A DNA stretch of 64,000 bases, taken from positions 3,658,001-3,722,000 of the forward strand of contig OZ176054.1 in assembly GCA_964247055.1 (NCBI GenBank), read 5' to 3'. Made by a program: the position numbers and the translations under genes. Source of the stretch: Paragordius varius. Its lineage: Eukaryota > Nematomorpha. The notes under the pieces were generated by a model. The model ran no database searches and had not been told where the DNA came from. It worked only from the letters and a program-made list of their open reading frames with translations. Each line of letters begins with the position of its first letter. Within the stretch, counting starts at the first letter, position 1. Below, in pieces: positions 24,501 to 37,400 of the stretch.

Positions 24501-27500
24501 AAAAATGATAAATAATTGTCTATTATAATTTCCGCGGTAATATCCATATTTTCTTTATGAATTATTTTAAGTGTTAGTTTTATTTATAAAATCTTTCTTC
24601 AAAAGCAAATATCTGAAAATTGCGTTATTATTTTGCTCCCTTGAAAACTTGCATAAAAATACTAAGTTTATAAGTAATGTCGAAAAGGTAGGCTAATAAA
24701 ACCCACCATTTGTAACTATTAATTTCCTCGTCGAATTTTCTGTTATCTTTTTTAACTTATAAAATTTCATGTCTTATAACAAAAAATTTATTTAATTATT
24801 TTCTAAGGCTTAGCCATCTTACAGCGGTGTACAAAAGCATAATCAAACTTATTGTGGATATCTTTCAGAGGGTTGAATTAACGGCGGTTGAATTTCCTGC
24901 CACGGTTGTAGTTAATTTAATCCACAACCGTTTTAATTGAATTTGGTGCATCTTTTACACGCAAAACCAGATTTCGCTGATGAATAAAGCAGTGAAAGGA
25001 TAAGGAATAAATACTTTGTTTATTCCAATGAACGAAATTAATTTTTTCTTAGATATACCATTATTATCGAAAAAAGTGCTGATTTAAGAAATCCCTTTCT
25101 TTCGTGTTATACACATTGGTAAGAGTAAATCTCCCTCGTTGATTATGTTGTCGATGCAAAATCTCATGAACACTGAATTATCAGTGTTAGAATCAGTAGC
25201 AATACTAAAATAATAGCAGTTTTTCATATCTTCAATGCATTGAGCACATGTTGAATCAGAAAATTGGAGTTTTTTTGCCTCATGATTTGATCTTTATTAT
25301 GGAATTTATCAAATAAAAAAGTGCAACCATTTATTACATATTCAGGTTAATAATTGGGAATCAGTAAACGGTTTTATTTTTCCTAAAATATATTAAATTC
25401 AGAAGCTAATGTTACAGCTTTTTGGTGTGAGAAAGCTATGGACATAAGAGATTTTTATTTCTGGTATAATTCCTTATTTTTTTTTATATTTTTCGTTTCT
25501 TTCCTCATTTTCTGGTAATTTGAGAATGATGGATTGTAAAATGTCTTTCAATATTTATAACAGGTAACAACATTTTTATTTTAAACGATAAAGAATTTTT
25601 CCCATTCTTTTTTAAATGAGCGATATTCATTAGATGTCATACCTTGAATTTGTTTAAATATTATGTAAATTTTTTCATAAAAATAGGAATATAATTTGAA
25701 TTATGCTAAAAAAACAGGTCGAAAGTTAATGATGGTGATCCGCAAATATTTTATGGGAATGAGTTATAAAGCAGGATAGCAAGAGATTATGTATATGCAA
25801 GTTTGGTTGTAAAGCTCAAATAACAAAATAAAGATTACCAAAATTAATTTTAAAGAAAATGTTAATATTAAAAGTAAAAATTAGTTAATGTGTATAAAAA
25901 TCATTGATAAAAAAATAATTCATGTATAAAATAGTCATAGGGCAATTTCCAAGCACTCTTAGGGCCGCATGCGGCCCGCGGGCCGCGGTTTGAGTATCAC
26001 TGAAATGGCATTTCACGGGGTGAGCGGGTAAAAAGAGGCCTAAATTAAAAAAGCCCACTGTGTTCGGCGAAATCGAAAAAAGTAAATCATTTTTGAAATC
26101 GAATGGTCCACACGTTTTCCGGAATATTGTCTCAAAGACACGCTTTTTGTGGACTTCTGTTTTCAAACCCGTTTTTTACACGGGGTGGGCCCGAACTGAG
26201 AGCCTAATTCGAAAAAAGGGCGAAGTTATTGTCGGGGCATTCATTAATGATTATATTTTTTCGACATTTGGATTTGAATGGGTCTACCGGTTTTCAGAAT
26301 ACAGATCACAAAGCCAGCATTTTTCATTTTTATAAATATATAGATTAATATTTTAAACAATTATCCTCGTTATGTTTTGTTCATATACATTATATTTAAA
26401 CCAATATTTGAAATTATAAATAAAGTTGGCCTAAAAAAATAGAATTAATATAATAAATAATTAAGTAATTAAATTTAAAAATTAATTTATCATCAAATAT
26501 TGTCAATAAAATAAAAATCATAATTCAACGCAAAATTTAACTAATCATTAACTATAAATTGAATGATACTTAATAATAACTAGTCACCAAGTAAAAAATT
26601 TGTTTTTGTTGCTTTTGCTTGAAAAAATTTGGGTGAACTTGAAAAAATGTTGCGTTTGATTAAAAAAATGTTGTTTTTGACTGAAAAATGTTGAGTTTGC
26701 TTGAAAAATGTTGCGTTTGGTTGAAAAAATGTTGTTTTTCACTGAAAACTATATATATATATGTTATAATCCTCAAAAATTACTGTGTAATAATTTTAAT
26801 TATGTAATTAAAATATTAAATTTCAATTTTCAAACCAAAAATAGATTTTTCAAATCCAAGTAACATCCAATAATCGTCCAAAAATCAAATTATTATGCCT
26901 CCTTACTGAGTATTTGTCCGATACCACACATAATTTACCCACTATCTCAAGTCCCTTATTAGAAAGTCTAAATTTTCAAAGCGAAAAAATGTCAGATGGA
27001 AAAAATTTACAAAATCTCAATATATGCACGGGAAGGTATATAACAATCCAGTGTTTAACAGGATGACAGCTTAGATTAATTTGTGTAAATTCTATTTGTA
27101 AAAGTAAAAGCTATGGACAACAAATTTTTCGGCCACTCGAGTTTTTTGCATATTCTGATATTTATTATCATTTTAACAGTAAATCTGAAATAAAAATTAT
27201 AACTTGATGGAAGAAATTTGTATAATTTGATTTTTTTGATTAAGCGCCCTCTTTATCAAAATTTTACTAAAAAATGTTTTTCTTTGAAAATATACAAGTA
27301 ATGCCCATTTGTAATATATCATTCGAAAGAGTAATAAAAACTCTATAAAATACATACTAATATGTATTACATCGACAGTTAATATTGGACACAAATAGCG
27401 ACAAACGCGCGAAGCGAGAGCATTTTTTTTAATTATTATATTTTCAAAACTAATGGATGAAAATAGCTCAAACTTTGTTTAGATGGTGATGATTGTCCAA

Positions 27501-30500
27501 AAAAGATAACACAAGAAAGTTTTTTTGATAAAAACATTTTTTGATTGCTTTTATGTCACTCAGAACGGCCATTTTTAAGTTTTTTGTTTTTTAAAAAATA
27601 CCATCTCATCAATATTAATTTATTTTCTTTACGAGGCTAATCGAAATATTAAAGCTAATAACAAAGTTTAAGGTATTTTTGATATTTTATAGCCATTATG
27701 TAATAAATTTACAGTTATAACTATGCATTTTAGTATCCACTAGGTAAAATATTTATGATAATAATAATTTTTATTAAAAAAGCAACAAAAGCTTTTTCAA
27801 ACATTTTTTTTAAATTAAATACTAATATAACCCTAATAATTATATTAAAATAATTTATATGATTTTCAAATTAGTTTGTCTGTGAAATTCTTGACTTATT
27901 TAAGGATTGAAAATTTCGACCATTTAAATCCAAATAACTTTTACATCCGATTGATTTAAATGACTTACTACCATTTAAAAGATGCAGTTTTTTGCGCTTT
28001 TTCGATTGATATAAAATACATGGCTTCATATCTAAAACTTTTAATTTTCGAAATTTCGAGTTTAATGTTAAATTGGGGCCAATTATCGATAAACTCTAAT
28101 ATAAAAAAATTCTTGCATGCTAGACCAATTTTCTTTTCAGATATACTAATTATGTACTTTAATGAAATAAATTTTAAAATTACAAGAATGGCAGTTACGG
28201 ACAAAAAGTAAAATTATAAGGACAGATATTTGATATTTTTTCAAAGACAACCATACTTTTATAATCTTGATTTTTTTTAATAATAACTGATTGTTATAAA
28301 ATATAAATTGCTAACGCCCATCAGTTTTGTATTTTACGATTGCAATTAAATGATATTTAAAGGATAGATTAAGGTTTTTAAAAGTATGGATGTCTCTTGA
28401 AAAAAAATTTTGTCTTTATATTTCGTCTTGTCCGTATAATTTCATATTTTAATTTAATAAATTTTTCCCGCCATTAAGCCATAGACGAGTCATCCGTATA
28501 ATATATTTTTTGAAGTGATCAACTTTATTTTTTTAACAACTATATTCGAAAACAACCTTTGAAAGCTTAAAATTTATAGGGGTTGGATATTTATTATTTT
28601 TAAACCTTACACAACCTAAATTTTTTCATAAATCACAGCTTTTTAAATCTAAATAATTTTTTTCTTTTTATGCACAAATAATTGCATATCATATGTAGAT
28701 TTTTAACTTTTTCCAATCTTCTTAACGCGGAAACACTGGAAGAAAGCGAGAATGATCCTTACAAATTTATTTATCTCCCAATCGATAACTGGACAAATCA
28801 ATATGCTTTGATAGCTTATCAAATATATTCTTATGTCATGGCCATAATATTTGATAAATCTACATTTTTATCCGCATATAATATGGGTAAAATAAAATTA
28901 ACCTTTTTACTTTATTATGTATAATTTGGAAAGATTGACACTTTTTAACAACCTGGACTTAAAACGGTTTCCATTTTTCAAAAATATATTCACCCTTTTT
29001 TTTCAATTTTTAATACATTTTTATTTAAATTTTTCAATATTTTTACCTATATCCATAGAACCAAACTTAATACCGTTTGATTATTTTTGGCATTTTTTTC
29101 AGGACCGTTGCCATAAAGCCCGTTTTTTTATATGTATAAACTTATAAGGCCGACCAGAAAATTGAAACCATTCGGGTTTTTTATTGCCATAATTAAATTA
29201 TAATTTTTACATAATGTTTCCAATGATGCTGTATTTTATTTTATTAGATGCTTTTTGATAGATATTATTATTTTTCTTTGTATACAGACCAAGAAAATCT
29301 TCAGGAAAACTTGTCAAAACCAGATTTCTTGCTTACTATTCGGCAACATATTGAAAATATTTTGGGAAAACAATTTTTACATTATACTGCTCATAGCTCT
29401 ATAAATCATTTGCCATTTTCCACAAGGTTCCAATGTTTTTCTTATTTATTTTTAATTTTATATCTCTAAGAGAAGTTATAATAGAAAGTAAAATATTCTT
29501 GCTTAATATAGGCTTTTAATTGTTAGAATGTACTAAATTAATAATATATTAAAACAGTTTTAAAATAAGTAACCATTACAAACTTAAATCTTTGTCAACA
29601 AATTGCAATCATTTTTCGTGTATCGCTAAATTTAGGCTTTAAAGTTTTTTTTTATTTAATATAATATGAATCGCTTAAAATTGACTAGTGTATTAAAATA
29701 AAATTTGTAAAATTTAAAAAATTATTTATATAACAAAAATATTATCATTTCCACCCCAGGAATTATGTTTTAAATTATAGTTTAGATAAAATAATTCACT
29801 CTCTTCATTACCTCGTGGTTGATAAAACAAATAAAACTTTGCGATCGAATTTGGCTCTCAATCAATGGGCATTGTTTCACGAAATGAGTGATAATCAAAT
29901 AACATGTAAAAAAGACAAGCCCCATGATATTAATTCATATAGATGTATTCAAAATGACTTGATTGCTATGTTTTATCGCCTTTATCAAGATGTTAAAAGG
30001 TTTTTTTTATTTTTAATATATTTAAAATAGATGGATTGCTTATGATACATATATTTATTTGATTAACCGTCAGAGTTTTGTCATATGCATTGGTCTTTTT
30101 TTATAAATTTTTTAAATATACAACGTTTCTAAACTACTCATGATAATCATGCATTTTTAGTCCAAATAGGAGCCACTGAAAAGTGCTTGTACCATCTAAC
30201 CATCAAAATAATCCACTAATTCATCAATTTATATTTCTCCACAATTGCTAAAATTTCTGTAATCTGATTATAATAAATATTTTAATAATTTTTTTTTAAA
30301 AAAGTCTCGGTGTGGATATAATGAGCCACGCGCCAAAATTGCGACCATATTAGGTAGGATGTAGATATAAATGATTAAATATGCAATTTAAGCAAATCAT
30401 CACATATTATTATGTTTTACGTATTATTGTTTTAGATATCCCTTAGATTCAAGCCTGATATTTAAATATGAAAATATTGGCGGTAATATTGGTACACGCA

Positions 30501-30706
30501 GTGGTGGTTTTAATTCTCCCTTTTCTTCAACATCATCACCCTCCTCAACTGTTTCAAAAAATGAAGCAATTTGGTTTGTTTCCAAGACTCACCGAAATAA
30601 AATACATGTTTGTTGTGTCCTTTTAAATGCACACCATGGTTCACGCATACCATCAAACCTTATAATATCTGTGATTAGACGAGAAATCTTGAATCGTTTA
30701 TTGTAA
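21513..30706 (+). CDS. CCZ1: CCZ1, subunit of the Mon1-Ccz1 Rab7 exchange factor
   Basis: Ccz1 with Mon1 activates Rab7 on late endosomes. Exons found: about 21513-21611, 21641-21814, 21838-21912, 21936-22031, 22055-22288, then 28699-28886, 29288-29426, 29760-29999 and 30436-30706 (stop). Family landmarks run in order: SLWFLIY then ILYFYP (human SFFIYN, ILFYHP), IRIVGLCDAF (IRNVGLCEAI), NYMFKLFYG (YSMYKLFNG), GPILWSTLDE (DQLIWSGLEQ), RFLTFSNLLN, YKFIYLPIDNW, IHSLHYLVVDK and AIWFVSKTHRNKIHVCCVL near the end. Four of the first introns are 29, 23, 23 and 23 nt; each restores the frame. The start codon is not in the first exon shown (a stop at 21507 precedes it), so one exon is missing upstream. 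One or more exons equivalent to human residues after DDMRILY are missing between 22288 and 28699, where a large transposon nest sits; the stretch DKKLF at 22354 may be one. Confidence 0.85.
22962..26345 (+). mobile_element. Helitron-like (HINE-type) element, copy B, split by a hAT insertion
   Basis: Starts TAGTAGCGTAACTC, like copy A, and ends ATAAATATATAGATTA, identical to copy A. Sequence on either side of the hAT element (to 23856 and from 26011) is continuous with copy A. Unlike copy A, it carries a tandem array from about 23090 to 23790 whose units of about 155 bp recur at GTGGCGCATTTT-CAGGG-type landmarks (23211, 23371, 23526, 23678). Internal arrays of this size are known from DINE/HINE-type Helitron relatives. 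Confidence 0.6.
23857..26002 (-). mobile_element. hAT transposon, degenerate but full-length
   Basis: A 2,146-bp element with ends CAGTGGTACTCACG (left) and CAGTGATACTCAAACC (right, read inward) and a perfect 8-bp duplication, AAATGGCA, at 23849-23856 and 26003-26010. On the minus strand, transposase traces include FSIATDSNTDNSVF (near 25180), the hAT block with the first catalytic Asp, and HCFIHQRNLVLRVK followed by INYNRG---FN (near 24950), typical of hAT transposases related to the ZBED5/SCAND3 group. Stops interrupt the frames, so it is inactive. It is inserted inside Helitron-like copy B. Confidence 0.85.
26620..26745 (+). repeat. Short tandem repeat, 20-21 bp unit
   Basis: About six units of the pattern TTGAAAAAATGTTGCGTTTG with alternation between GCGTTTG and TTTTTGA variants. 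An inverted remnant of the same units lies at 22605-22660, which marks the two ends of the outer element. Confidence 0.75.
27380..28235. other. CCZ1 intron sequence with a GCGCGAAGCGAG island
   Basis: A GC-rich motif, ACAAACGCGCGAAGCGAGAG near 27402, stands out in AT-rich sequence and looks like part of a dispersed repeat. The two opposite-strand open frames at 27960-28211 mirror each other only because the sequence has few stops; neither resembles a protein. Confidence 0.35.
28244..28401. mobile_element. Small palindromic miniature element
   Basis: Inverted ends CAAAGACAACCATACTTTTA and CAAGAGACATCCATACTTTTA (right, read inward), 158 bp, in the CCZ1 intron just before the exon at 28699. A related copy is at 33786-33925. 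Confidence 0.6.
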
Positions 30707-30856
30707 ATCAAGTGTGTGTGTGTATATATTATTATAAAAAGATGTATGAAAATAAATTATTTATTTATTGTTGAATATTATACATATTTATATGTAAAAC
30801 CGATTGTCTTGTAATATTTTTTCCGAAATTCAGAATATATATTAAATAATGTAATT

Positions 30857-31273
30857 TCATAGTTTGGTTACGCTGACTTCCTCCATTCCATAAAAATAAA
30901 TAACTAACGTCTGCGCATCCGCTCTCTCAGATTTTAGCCATTTTGACAATTTTGATTGAGGATTTTTTCCAAAACTAAGGCTATACCTATTTTTGTAATG
31001 CAATCGTCTAAATTTGATTACGAACCAACCAATTATAAGGATGGATAAGGCATTAATAAATATAAGCATTATGAGTAAAAGAATTTCATCTTGTAAAAAG
31101 GATGGTTGATTTTGAGTAGGTATGGTTTTACCATAACTTGTATTTTGTAATAGAAAAGTGTTTTGGGATATTGAATGTTTTCCACTTCCGTCCTCATGAA
31201 TTGTTAATGCACTTGTGTTATTTATTGATAAAGATTTTAAAATTTTTGTCGGTTTAAAATCAAACGAATCCAT
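30857..31273 (-). CDS. Small single-pass membrane protein
   Basis: An uninterrupted ATG-initiated frame of 138 codons. The N-terminal 65 residues are polar with two possible N-glycosylation sites (NNTS, QNTS). One strong hydrophobic segment follows at about residues 69-92 (EILLLIMLIFINALSILIIG). Then comes a basic stop-transfer sequence (KFRRLHYKNR) and a cytosolic tail. The layout recalls single-pass ion-channel accessory subunits, but no family signature is present and I do not assign one. It faces CCZ1 tail-to-tail, 150 bp away. A splice acceptor just upstream (before 31318) means it could instead be the last exon of a longer gene. Confidence 0.55.
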   Translation of the reverse strand: MDSFDFKPTKILKSLSINNTSALTIHEDGSGKHSISQNTFLLQNTSYGKTIPTQNQPSFLQDEILLLIMLIFINALSILIIGWFVIKFRRLHYKNRYSLSFGKNPQSKLSKWLKSERADAQTLVIYFYGMEEVSVTKL

Positions 31274-31428
31274 AAAAATATTTATGGAATTTGGCTTGAA
31301 TAGAACAATGACGGCTATTTAAACAATTAAACTAACATGGATTTTGATTATTTATACCACTGGTTCAACCATTGTTTTCCAAGTGAACGGATTTGAATTC
31401 TGTAAAAGGAATGAGTATTTTTGCCTTA

Positions 31429-34400
31429 AATATTATCATCAGGTATTTCATCATTGTTTATGGTATTATTATTATTAATATTATTCTCAGTTAGTTGTTG
31501 CTGCTGGTTCCCAATGGTGTAATCCATTAAAGAATTGTTCATGAGATAAATTTTAGATCTTTGAGTGTTGAATAGGGCCATGCCTAAAATAGCTTTTGGC
31601 ATATTAGTCACGAGGAATAAAAATAATTCATCCGATTCACTCATTTCAAACGACGCAGATTCAAGGTCCTCTACTTCTTCGATTATAATTATATCCTCAT
31701 TCACATCGCCCCCGTTAGATTGTGATGACAAAGATTTATTATTTAGTACGGTGTGGTTTGAACATGCTTTCTTGAAAATTTGTTTAAGGAGGTAGATAAC
31801 ATAATTGAAATCAATACTGCATAAAAGGTTTGGTTTCAGATACGTTAACAGAGTCTAAAATTATTGAAGAAAATTTTTTTAAATTATTTTTTACTTAAAA
31901 TTTAATGTTTATTAAACGAATCCGATTGACTTTCGTGACGTCAATCAAAGTACCATTGTTTTTCTAATTGTTCTTTTTTATGTCCAGATATTATTGTGAT
32001 ACAATATCAGTAAGTAGCCAAAAAATAAACATGAATAAAAAAATTCAATCGAGTGTTACTTTTCACTGAAAAATCGTAAAGTATTTTGTTTATAATTAAA
32101 TAAAATAAAAGCTATTTCAAAAATAAAGGTTTTAATCTTGAGAATTTAATACGAAATTATATATTTTGGAAACGTTTGGAACCGTACAGTTATAAAATTG
32201 TGGTTTGGTCCCAGTTCCATATAAATCTTCAAAATTATCCCCAAATGGATTGGTAAATGAATGTAGTTAGCACACATATTAGAGTAAATATGATATATGA
32301 AAACAGGAACCTGTATAAAATATGAATTAAGACTCGGATACGCCATAAAAAATGATTCATAAATGTCAGGTACGTAATTAAAAACGGTCGGATAATTCCT
32401 CATTAGAGAAGGCATCAACTCTTTTGCATTGTTAATTACAATGGTTTCCTCGCTTAGTTTGCCCCAATCATTAATACCAATATCATTATTTAAGCCTTGC
32501 TTATCATTAATATGTTTGTTGTTAATTATTGTCCATTGATGAGTAAATTTTATTGCATAATCATACCATCTCTTAATATCTGATGCACGATGCAGGTAAT
32601 ATACCTTAAAAATGGTTCCACATCTTTGACTAAAAATGTCCAAATTTATGGTATTTTCCATAAAAGTTTCATCTATTTCCAATGATCGAACCCATAGATA
32701 ACATTCATTGCTAGTGTATGCCGATATGTGATTTAGTTTAAGTATTATTTGCTGCAAACATTGTTGTGCTAATAAATAAATAAATAAAAAACAATAGTAA
32801 TTTTACCCTAAAAATAAAATGAACACGCTTATATCATATGTATTATCGCTTAAGCGCTACCAGTAACCCGATCAGAGTTTTAACATATATTTTCTCATTA
32901 CAGACCCATAGAACCTTAATTTTAAATAAATATGAGACTTATTAATTTAGGTACGGTTGAATTATTTATTTTCAGCGTCTTTTCTATAACAATAGATTTA
33001 GAACTCCTAGGACGCTTAATTATTACGGAAACAGTCAAATTTATGTTTGCTAATTATGAATTTAAGGTGTGACTATAAAAAAGGTAAAAAATGTAATTTA
33101 ACCGAGAATTTTTTAATTAGCTAGGTGGAATTGATAAAAAAACCTAATTTCAAACAATAAACTGACAAATATACAGATTTTGATTATGATGAAAGATTAT
33201 AAAAATGGTATACAAATTTTTTAGGGAATATGGACAAAATAGATAATTGAAATACAATTTGGAAAATATATTTTGGCATATATATTAATAAGAGATCCCG
33301 ATCAAGGATCCAATAAATATAAAGATCCAAATAGATGTAATGTATATTAAGAATAAATATTTAATAAATTTCGACCAAAACTACAGAGGAAAAATGGGTA
33401 AATATAATCTTTATAAATTGGAGTAAACTTACCATTTGCATCATTATTTGATTGAGTTATATCCGTAACCAACAACCAAACAATTTGGTATTTAAATGCA
33501 ATATTTGTTAAACGTTTAATCATACAATGCGATACTGTTTCAATGGCAAAGTTGATTGCGTTACTCCCTTTATTGGATTGAGAAATACAAATAGTTTTAA
33601 TCATATCCTCTATCGTTGAAGAATCAAATATAATCCCTGCACTAAAGATATCAATTATGATATCCGCATCATCAAACAGGTATGGTAGGGTAGGCAACAT
33701 GGAAGGAATAGAATTTCTGACATGTTGAGTATATTACAGTAAAAATGAAAATTAACAGATAAAACATAAAAACTGAAATAATTTTTTTTGAGACAACCAT
33801 GCTTTTTTGGACTTGATTTTTTTAAATATTACTCATTGTTTTGGGTTATAAAATAAGGGATATTGCAAATTGTATATACATTCAATTACATAATTTATTA
33901 TGTGGTTGTCTCCTCAAAAAAATTTGTCTTTTGTCTGTATGTTTCCAATTTTTACTGGATATAAAAATATAACAAAGATAAACAAAATACATATTTACCT
34001 ATGCAATGGCTTAAAAGTCATATTTGACTCAACAGGCATTCCTGTTGAAACAGCACGGATTATAAAGGACACTTCCATCAAATAGGATCTATGATACAAT
34101 AATAAGATATATAATTTATTTATTTTTCATGCATAGATTTTAAGTTTGGTTGTTTCTTAAAAGATTTTTCCCCCATTATAATTTAAAAAAAGCATTGATT
34201 TACAGTGAGGTTAAAATACATTTAAGATGTTAAAAAACGGGTTTGTATAATAGTATCCTCTTTTATCTGTTTAGGAATCCGTTTGTCATTAAAAAGAGTC
34301 TTAAAATTACTATCTTAAATTATTTTATAATTACAAATTTTATGTAGTCCGATGCAAAATTTTTTCAAAATAAGCAATTCGTTGTTAGAAAGTCTGCTTA

Positions 34401-37400
34401 ATTAATTTAGTATCTGTTGAGTTTAGCCATTATTATAAACAACTAAAATTATAAAAATTGTCATATATATATATATATAAATATATATATTATAAGGTCC
34501 TCTACAACAAGATTTTCCCATACATCGAAAATTGGGGGAGCAAAATTATTGCTTCGATCTACATAGAGCTACACACATTTCACTATGTTCTAAAGTGAAA
34601 TTGGCTAAATCCAAAATTACTGCCTAACTAACCTGTCAGGTCGCTGTTAATAGTAAAATATAGAATGTATCGGCGGCAATGCTTAAAAAATGGTGTCAAG
34701 AGTTCTGACCGTCACAAAACTGAGTGAATATAAGGTTATTATATCCAATCCCTGTATTAACAATGAATTAAAAACCTTTACCTGATATAAATATTAAACA
34801 TGAACACCTACTTGTTTTAAACCTTCGTTTCATAAATACTAGTGATATTATTTCCTCACCTATAGGTCTCATCAAAAGCCTCAGTTGAACCAATAGCATG
34901 CATAATTATGGCTAAATGGTTATTTTCATTCACTTCTTCAACATTCCTCTTAGTATTGTTATTGTGTTCATTCTGGATATTAATAGCAAACTGTGATATC
35001 GAAAGACTGGATGATTCTTTATTCAAGGTTTGGGTTAGGTTTTCCATTGGTAGCAATATAAATTTTTGTGTGTCCTATGATAAATATCTTGTATATAAAG
35101 ACCAATTTGATATAACAAAATGTACAATTAAACCTTTTTTGTTATGGGATAACAGTAAAAAATTACAAATAAGCATATTTACAAATTATTGGTCGGCATA
35201 AAATTGCAAAAAAACCGTATTTTAAATTTCCAAAAATTATAATAATATAATCTAAAAAGTGTGGTTACATAATGGTAAATAACAAAAATGTATTATTAGC
35301 TCCCAGAAGATCAAAATTAAAATCTCAAATGTTAATCCACAAAAAAAATTAAAGGAGCCAATTAGTTTGTGGGTGTTATTCCACACTTTTATGTCAGTAA
35401 TGGGGAGTAAATGCATTATTAAGACGAAACGTACCTCATAACACAAAAATAAAAGAGTTTCCTAAAAACCCTTCTATTATTTGGATAGAGGTTTGATTAT
35501 GATTGTATACAAATGTACATTTTCTAAATATATATCACCTATTATTGCTCCGAAAAAAAATTAGTTAATATATGTTATCAAAATTTTAATATATTTTGGA
35601 TAATTGTCCAAACCATTAGGAAATTATTATATAAAAAATGGGAATTATTATTTAAATATATGTATTTTTGTTCCTAACTTTTTAACATGTTCAATAAAAA
35701 AAAAGAAAATTATTCATACTTTTCTCAAATTTTGGAGATCAAAAAAATACTTTTATCCAAGGTGGCACCAATATTATATGTTGAATTTTCATCAAGACTT
35801 CTAAACCATCCAATGTGGTTGAATTAAGAACAATGTCTTGATAGGTATTAAAAGATGATGGTGACGAATTAATGTTAAAGTGAAAAACTTTAATTGATTG
35901 CACAGGCAAATTTTTATTGTCCGTATGTTTTACATTGACATCATTTGATAGGAATGGGATAAGTTTTGGCAAAGATTGAGTTGTTGTGATGTATAAATCA
36001 ATTCTATTTATGAAAAAATAATTATTAATTTTTAGAACTAAAATTAAACCAATTTTGCATATCAAAGTCTTTAAACCAGAGGTATCCAACACAATATGAC
36101 TATGTGGGCCGCATTTTTAGCTCAAAAATTACAACGAACCGCATTTAAAATAATTCATAAATAGTTAGTTAGATTTCAAACATAAGACTTCATAAAAAAC
36201 GGAATAAAGCAATTTTATCGCTCTTGCTACGATAGATATATTTAGAAAAAAATGTTAAGGAATAAGCATTTTACCAAGTTTAATAAAAATATTTTTGCGG
36301 GCCGCACCGAAAGTCTTAAAGGGCCATGTGTTGGCCACCCCTGTTTTATACATTATCTGAGTAAGTTCTAAATAATAATTTTATAGATAAAAAAGTCAAA
36401 TGATATTGCATATTTTAAGATTTACAATTTAAGTCGATTAATAAAATTTTTTTGTGATACCACTTTTTGTTTAAGTATCAAGAAAAAAAACCATTATGTA
36501 TATTAATTTATATGTAAAAAGCTATAGTATATTAGAAAAACAAATAAAATTGAACAATTTACCCTGCAAGATTTAAATTATTGAAACAATCAGTGGTGTT
36601 GTTTGTTAGATCACCAATTTTGAGGTGGCCGAATTTAGTGGAAAGAGCCTTTTTCAAACTGTCACCTAAACTGGTTATCAATATGGCAGATGTTTCTAAA
36701 TCCATCGCAGTGCTATAATTATTATTTGGTTCATAAATTAAAATTATAATTTTTTGATTTTCCTCCTGATGTTTCGAGTAATCAAAACTGTTTTGAGGTT
36801 TTTTCTTGGTTATTAGTTTATGATGAGGATCGGCATTTATCTGTTAAAATAAGAAAAAATTAAATTTTACATCAAGGCGAGTTGGGTAGAAAAATATCGA
36901 TAATATAAATTATACGGTAATAAAAAAATTATAGCCTTTTTAATTCTTAAGTTTCATGAACGGATGAGGTTTTTATGCATAAATTTTTTTAACCAACATC
37001 CGACTATTCAAAGCGAATATTATGATTGGGCTTATCAGTAAAACAAAAACATCAAATTAATGAATGATCTAGAAAAAACGGAACAACGTTTTAAGTTAGA
37101 TCAAACCGCATTCTCGTCTAATACCGCTATTTGAAAGTAGTTAATAACTTTAGTTACAAAAAATAAAAAGACAGTTTTTCAATTCTAACGATGTATTCTA
37201 TAAACAAACTTTATCAAAGCTGAATAATACATTTTGTGATCAAACTTAAATTATTTTTTACCATTGTCATCACTGTTCGGATTCTATTATTTGTCTCTTG
37301 ATTCTCAACCATATCATAGAAACAACGATTTGGAGGTATATTCTGATTTATTTCAACTTTAGTTGTAGAGTCTTTTATTGAGTTATTTTTCGTTGATGAG

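Larger units (their letters stand above)
22575..26765. mobile_element. Outer long-inverted-repeat element in the CCZ1 intron
   Basis: The ends are long imperfect inverted repeats: 22600-22870 pairs with 26430-26750. Landmarks are GTCAAAAACAACATTTT and CAAACGCAACATTT at 22608-22650 against AAATGTTGCGTTTG and AAAATGTTGTTTTTGACT near 26645-26690, and GCGTTGAATTATGATTTTTAT at 22769 against its complement near 26515. Both outer ends abut TATATA tracts. The right end has about six tandem units of 20-21 bp. The interior is filled by a later Helitron-like element. Confidence 0.7.

Noticed and set aside
25885-26335. Open frames on both strands at the end of the hAT/Helitron-like nest
   Set aside because: They lie in repeat sequence shared with 15461-16041, where the frame is not kept.
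27960-28211. Pair of mirrored open frames on both strands
   Set aside because: Low-complexity, no splice-supported neighbours and no family resemblance; explained by scarcity of stops in this composition within an intron.
21513-30706. HPS1 as the identity of the gene I call CCZ1
   Set aside because: HPS1 and CCZ1 share a fold and some wording, but the ordered blocks (ILFYHP-like, IRNVGLCEA-like, YKLFNG-like, LIWSGLEQ-like) fit CCZ1 much better once the short introns are removed.
30857-31273. KCNE-type potassium-channel subunit
   Set aside because: Size and single membrane segment agree, but the post-membrane KCNE signature is absent and the family is, as far as I know, restricted to chordates.
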